A stretch of DNA of 53,093 nucleotides from Alphaproteobacteria bacterium (lineage in GTDB: Bacteria; Pseudomonadota; Alphaproteobacteria; Micavibrionales; Micavibrionaceae). Below the pieces are notes generated by a model. The model ran no database searches. It was given only the letters and a program-made list of their open reading frames with translations, and had not been told where the DNA came from. Positions 51,283 to 53,093 of this stretch are shown piece after piece; the first letter of the stretch is position 1, and each line of letters starts with the position of its first letter. Location: positions 70,707 through 123,799 of the forward strand of contig JAEUKN010000003.1 in the NCBI GenBank assembly GCA_016794305.1, read 5' to 3'. Both the position numbers and the translations under genes were made by a program.

Positions 51283-52107
51283 ATGAGCCAGAATCCTTTT
51301 GACCCGAATTTTAAAGATTTGCCCGACATATTGCCGATTTTCCCGCTGGATGGCGTGGTGTTGCTGCCGCGTGGCGATTTACCGTTAAATGTGTTTGAAC
51401 CGCGTTACATGGGCATGGTGGATGATGTTTTTAAAACCAATCGCATGATTGGCATTGTCCAACCGATGGCGGAATTATCCGTGCCGCAATCTGCATTGCG
51501 GGCCACGATCACCCATGAACGCGGGCAAAATCCGCAGCTTCAGGATGATGCTGGTGCACTGGATACGACCGATTCTCCTGCCATGACCAATCTGATGATT
51601 GATGAACATGAACCGCTTTATCACATTGGCTGTGCCGGGCGCATTACCCATTTTGCGGAATTGGAAGAGGGGCGATATTTAATCACGCTGCGCGGGATTT
51701 GCCGTTTTCGCGTGCGTGAAGATGAGGGGGAGGGCGCCACATCCCCCCTAAAAACTGCCCCCCTAAAAGAAGACACGCCCTATCGACTCATCCAACCGGA
51801 TTGGAGCGGGTTTGAAGATGATTTGAAAAAAATCGAATGTCCCCCGATTGACCGCAAGCAACTATGCGGCCTGTTGCAACGATATTTCGCCATTCATGAG
51901 ATTACGCTGGATTGGTCGCTGCTGCATAATATAGAAGATGATGAAATGCTCATGACCGCGCTTGCCATGATTTGTCCGTTTTCGTCAATGGAAAAACAAG
52001 CCTTGCTTGAGTCCCCCTGCACCACCAGCCGATTAAGCCTGTTGATCTCACTGTTGGAGATGTCGGCTTATTACACGGCTCAGGTTTCCCATATAAAACG
52101 ACATTGA
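51283..52107 (+). CDS. LON N-terminal (substrate-binding) domain protein
   Basis: A 274-residue cytoplasmic protein consisting of a Lon protease N-terminal domain without AAA+ or protease parts. It shows LPIFPLDGVVLLPRGDLPL, NVFEPRYMGMVDDVF, IGCAGRITHFAELEEGRYLI and LLQRYFAIHEITLDWSLL. Stand-alone Lon-N proteins like this follow the thioredoxin-TPR gene in many alphaproteobacteria. Their function is unproven; substrate recognition for a protease is a common proposal. An insert of low complexity (PLKTAPLKED) lies about residue 160. Confidence 0.92.
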   Translation: MSQNPFDPNFKDLPDILPIFPLDGVVLLPRGDLPLNVFEPRYMGMVDDVFKTNRMIGIVQPMAELSVPQSALRATITHERGQNPQLQDDAGALDTTDSPAMTNLMIDEHEPLYHIGCAGRITHFAELEEGRYLITLRGICRFRVREDEGEGATSPLKTAPLKEDTPYRLIQPDWSGFEDDLKKIECPPIDRKQLCGLLQRYFAIHEITLDWSLLHNIEDDEMLMTALAMICPFSSMEKQALLESPCTTSRLSLLISLLEMSAYYTAQVSHIKRH

Positions 52108-52180
52108 CAACAAGTTTATGCTCTCAACCAAGGCGTTGGCTTTTTGGCGATTTTCTCCGCCTCCGCCGCGACATTTTAAG
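52108..52180 (+). repeat. Possible diverged relative of the MITE left half
   Basis: After the Lon-N stop, TTTATGCTCTC, then GGCGTTGGCTTTT and GCCTCCGC occur in the same order and with similar spacing as in the left half of the 144-bp MITE (which has TTCATGATCTC, GGCGTTGGCTTTT and CTTCCGC). The terminal GAACC is lost. Only a short exact match (13 bp) supports it, so it is tentative. Confidence 0.4.
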
Positions 52181-52261
52181 GAAGCTAAAAATTTTTATTT
52201 GCCAGCCATTTTGTTTTATGTTAATTTTATTTAAATTTTTAATCACTGATTAGGAGAAAAA

Positions 52262-52834
52262 ATGGCATATTACTCTCTTTTGACATTAAACATACAACAA
52301 ATTGAACAAATACGAAAGGCTGATCTTCGGGCCATTTTGGCTAGGGTTACAAGGGGCAAATACGATAAAACTTTGCCATTTCAAGACGCTGATGATCCAA
52401 ACGGTTCATGCTTAGGTTGTTTTATGAGAAGGTTTTTCAAAACTGATCACTTAGAATTTCAATTTTCAAATAGCGAGCCGGGTGATGCTGTTGTTGTGAT
52501 ATACTATCATGATGAAATAAGACACATTAGTCCGAAGCAGTATGGGGAAAATGTTGCGGAAGCTATCACTAGAGCGCATAAAAAATTTTTGCAATCTGTA
52601 AGTGAACATGGTGGAGTAGGGGATACATTAAGGAGGGGTTGGTATAGTGTTAGTTATGAAGACTGGGTACAGTTTAATACACCAGATGGTCCCTGCTCAC
52701 CGCTCAAAATTGTTGGCGTTCTGCCAGATGGTTGTTTTGGATCTATTCAAGCAATCGGCCCAACTATTACAAGTTTTACGGCAACGTGTATGCCCGATCG
52801 ACAAATGCCCTGGACTACGCCTTTTACGCCTTGA
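52262..52834 (+). CDS. AT-rich orphan gene of unknown function
   Basis: I do not recognise this 190-residue protein. It starts MAYYSLLTLNIQQIEQIRK behind AGGAG at 52252. Notable residues are SCLGCFMRRFFK (a CXXC) and HISPKQYGENVAEAIT. There is no signal peptide or clear membrane helix. The gene is clearly richer in A and T than the flanking genes and uses different codons, which suggests recent acquisition. No transposase or integrase is adjacent. Confidence 0.55.
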   Translation: MAYYSLLTLNIQQIEQIRKADLRAILARVTRGKYDKTLPFQDADDPNGSCLGCFMRRFFKTDHLEFQFSNSEPGDAVVVIYYHDEIRHISPKQYGENVAEAITRAHKKFLQSVSEHGGVGDTLRRGWYSVSYEDWVQFNTPDGPCSPLKIVGVLPDGCFGSIQAIGPTITSFTATCMPDRQMPWTTPFTP

Positions 52835-53093
52835 CCAGCGCCTTTTAGGCTAGACTCAATTATATTTTAGAACTTGTTTGCAAAGTTTCTGGGCGCCTGA
52901 GCAGGGCCCTATAGGTTGCCCACTGACCTAAGCTGCATTGGTAAGCTGAATTGGCTAATAACTTTGTAAGTAAGTTCTGTGAATTCATTAGACACTGTAG
53001 TCACGAGATATTGAGGCAGAGGGCGAGACATCGAATATGGACGGCAGCGAGGAAAGAAGCGCTGTTTTTGGCATATCGCGTGGCAATACCGCG
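52835..53093. other. Non-coding end of window
   Basis: The last 259 bp hold no credible gene. I looked for tRNA, RNase P or 6S-like patterns and saw none that I can support. TAGAACTTGTTTGCAAAG at 52861 weakly resembles the MITE end and may be chance. Confidence 0.4.

Noticed and set aside
52861..52885. TAGAACTTGTTTGCAAAG as a second MITE end enclosing the orphan gene
   Set aside because: It matches only a few bases and does not form an inverted repeat with the sequence at 52108.

Overview
This window looks like chromosomal DNA of a free-living Gram-negative alphaproteobacterium of about 50% GC. The evidence is the porin, LptD, the aa3-type oxidase assembly genes, a Tim44-like protein next to SecB, an NtrX-type regulator, a PHA synthase and the prolyl-tRNA editing / thioredoxin-TPR / Lon-N gene row. 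The exact order cannot be fixed from the window. A Rhodospirillales- or Micavibrio-like lineage is a guess. I saw no rRNA, tRNA, CRISPR array, transposase or phage gene.

Layout. 1-2000: end of pyrB, then plsY and dprA. 2000-3352: a nested inverted repeat, a porin and its terminator. 3385-13707 (minus strand): seven co-directional genes in transcription order dotH, dotG, dotF, phaC, tag, lptD and a membrane protein of unknown function. The first three are core parts of a type IVB (Dot/Icm or IncI-like) secretion system. 13945-17874: a copper-resistance operon (small secreted protein, CopA, CopB, a cupredoxin-CusF fusion, a YHS/TRASH-like protein). 18075-19871: a D,D-carboxypeptidase with SPOR domain whose N-terminal coding region runs through an interspersed repeat. 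20322-29251: serS, a secreted redoxin, pdxY-gcvPA, a lytic transglycosylase, ntrX, a HAD phosphatase and ribE. 29525-32704: a chemoreceptor divergent from a periplasmic binding protein. 32800-37419: repair and housekeeping genes (ogt, prmA, photolyase, UDG-like, secB). 37827-43804: Tim44-like protein, then ctaB, a CoxF-like protein, an unknown secreted protein, ctaG, coxC, DUF983 and SURF1, without oxidase subunits I and II. 44010-48599: a GspE/PilQ-like ATPase, a GspF/PilR-like platform protein, a PilO/GspL-like membrane protein and an HTH regulator. 48778-52107: DsbA-like, prolyl-tRNA editing protein, thioredoxin-TPR, Lon-N protein. 52262-52834: an AT-rich orphan gene.

Two things stand out. 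First, dotH-dotG-dotF and the later pilQ/pilR/pilO-like genes are the two halves seen in IncI-type transfer systems, here set about 30 kb apart among housekeeping genes, with phaC directly downstream of the dot genes. Second, the gaps carry several families of small palindromic repeats. One is a 144-bp MITE (three full copies with 3-bp TNA target duplications, plus a truncated copy). One is a roughly 100-bp palindromic element (three copies) that supplies stop codons to two genes and underlies the N-terminal reading frame of a third. One is a roughly 140-bp REP-like element (two copies).
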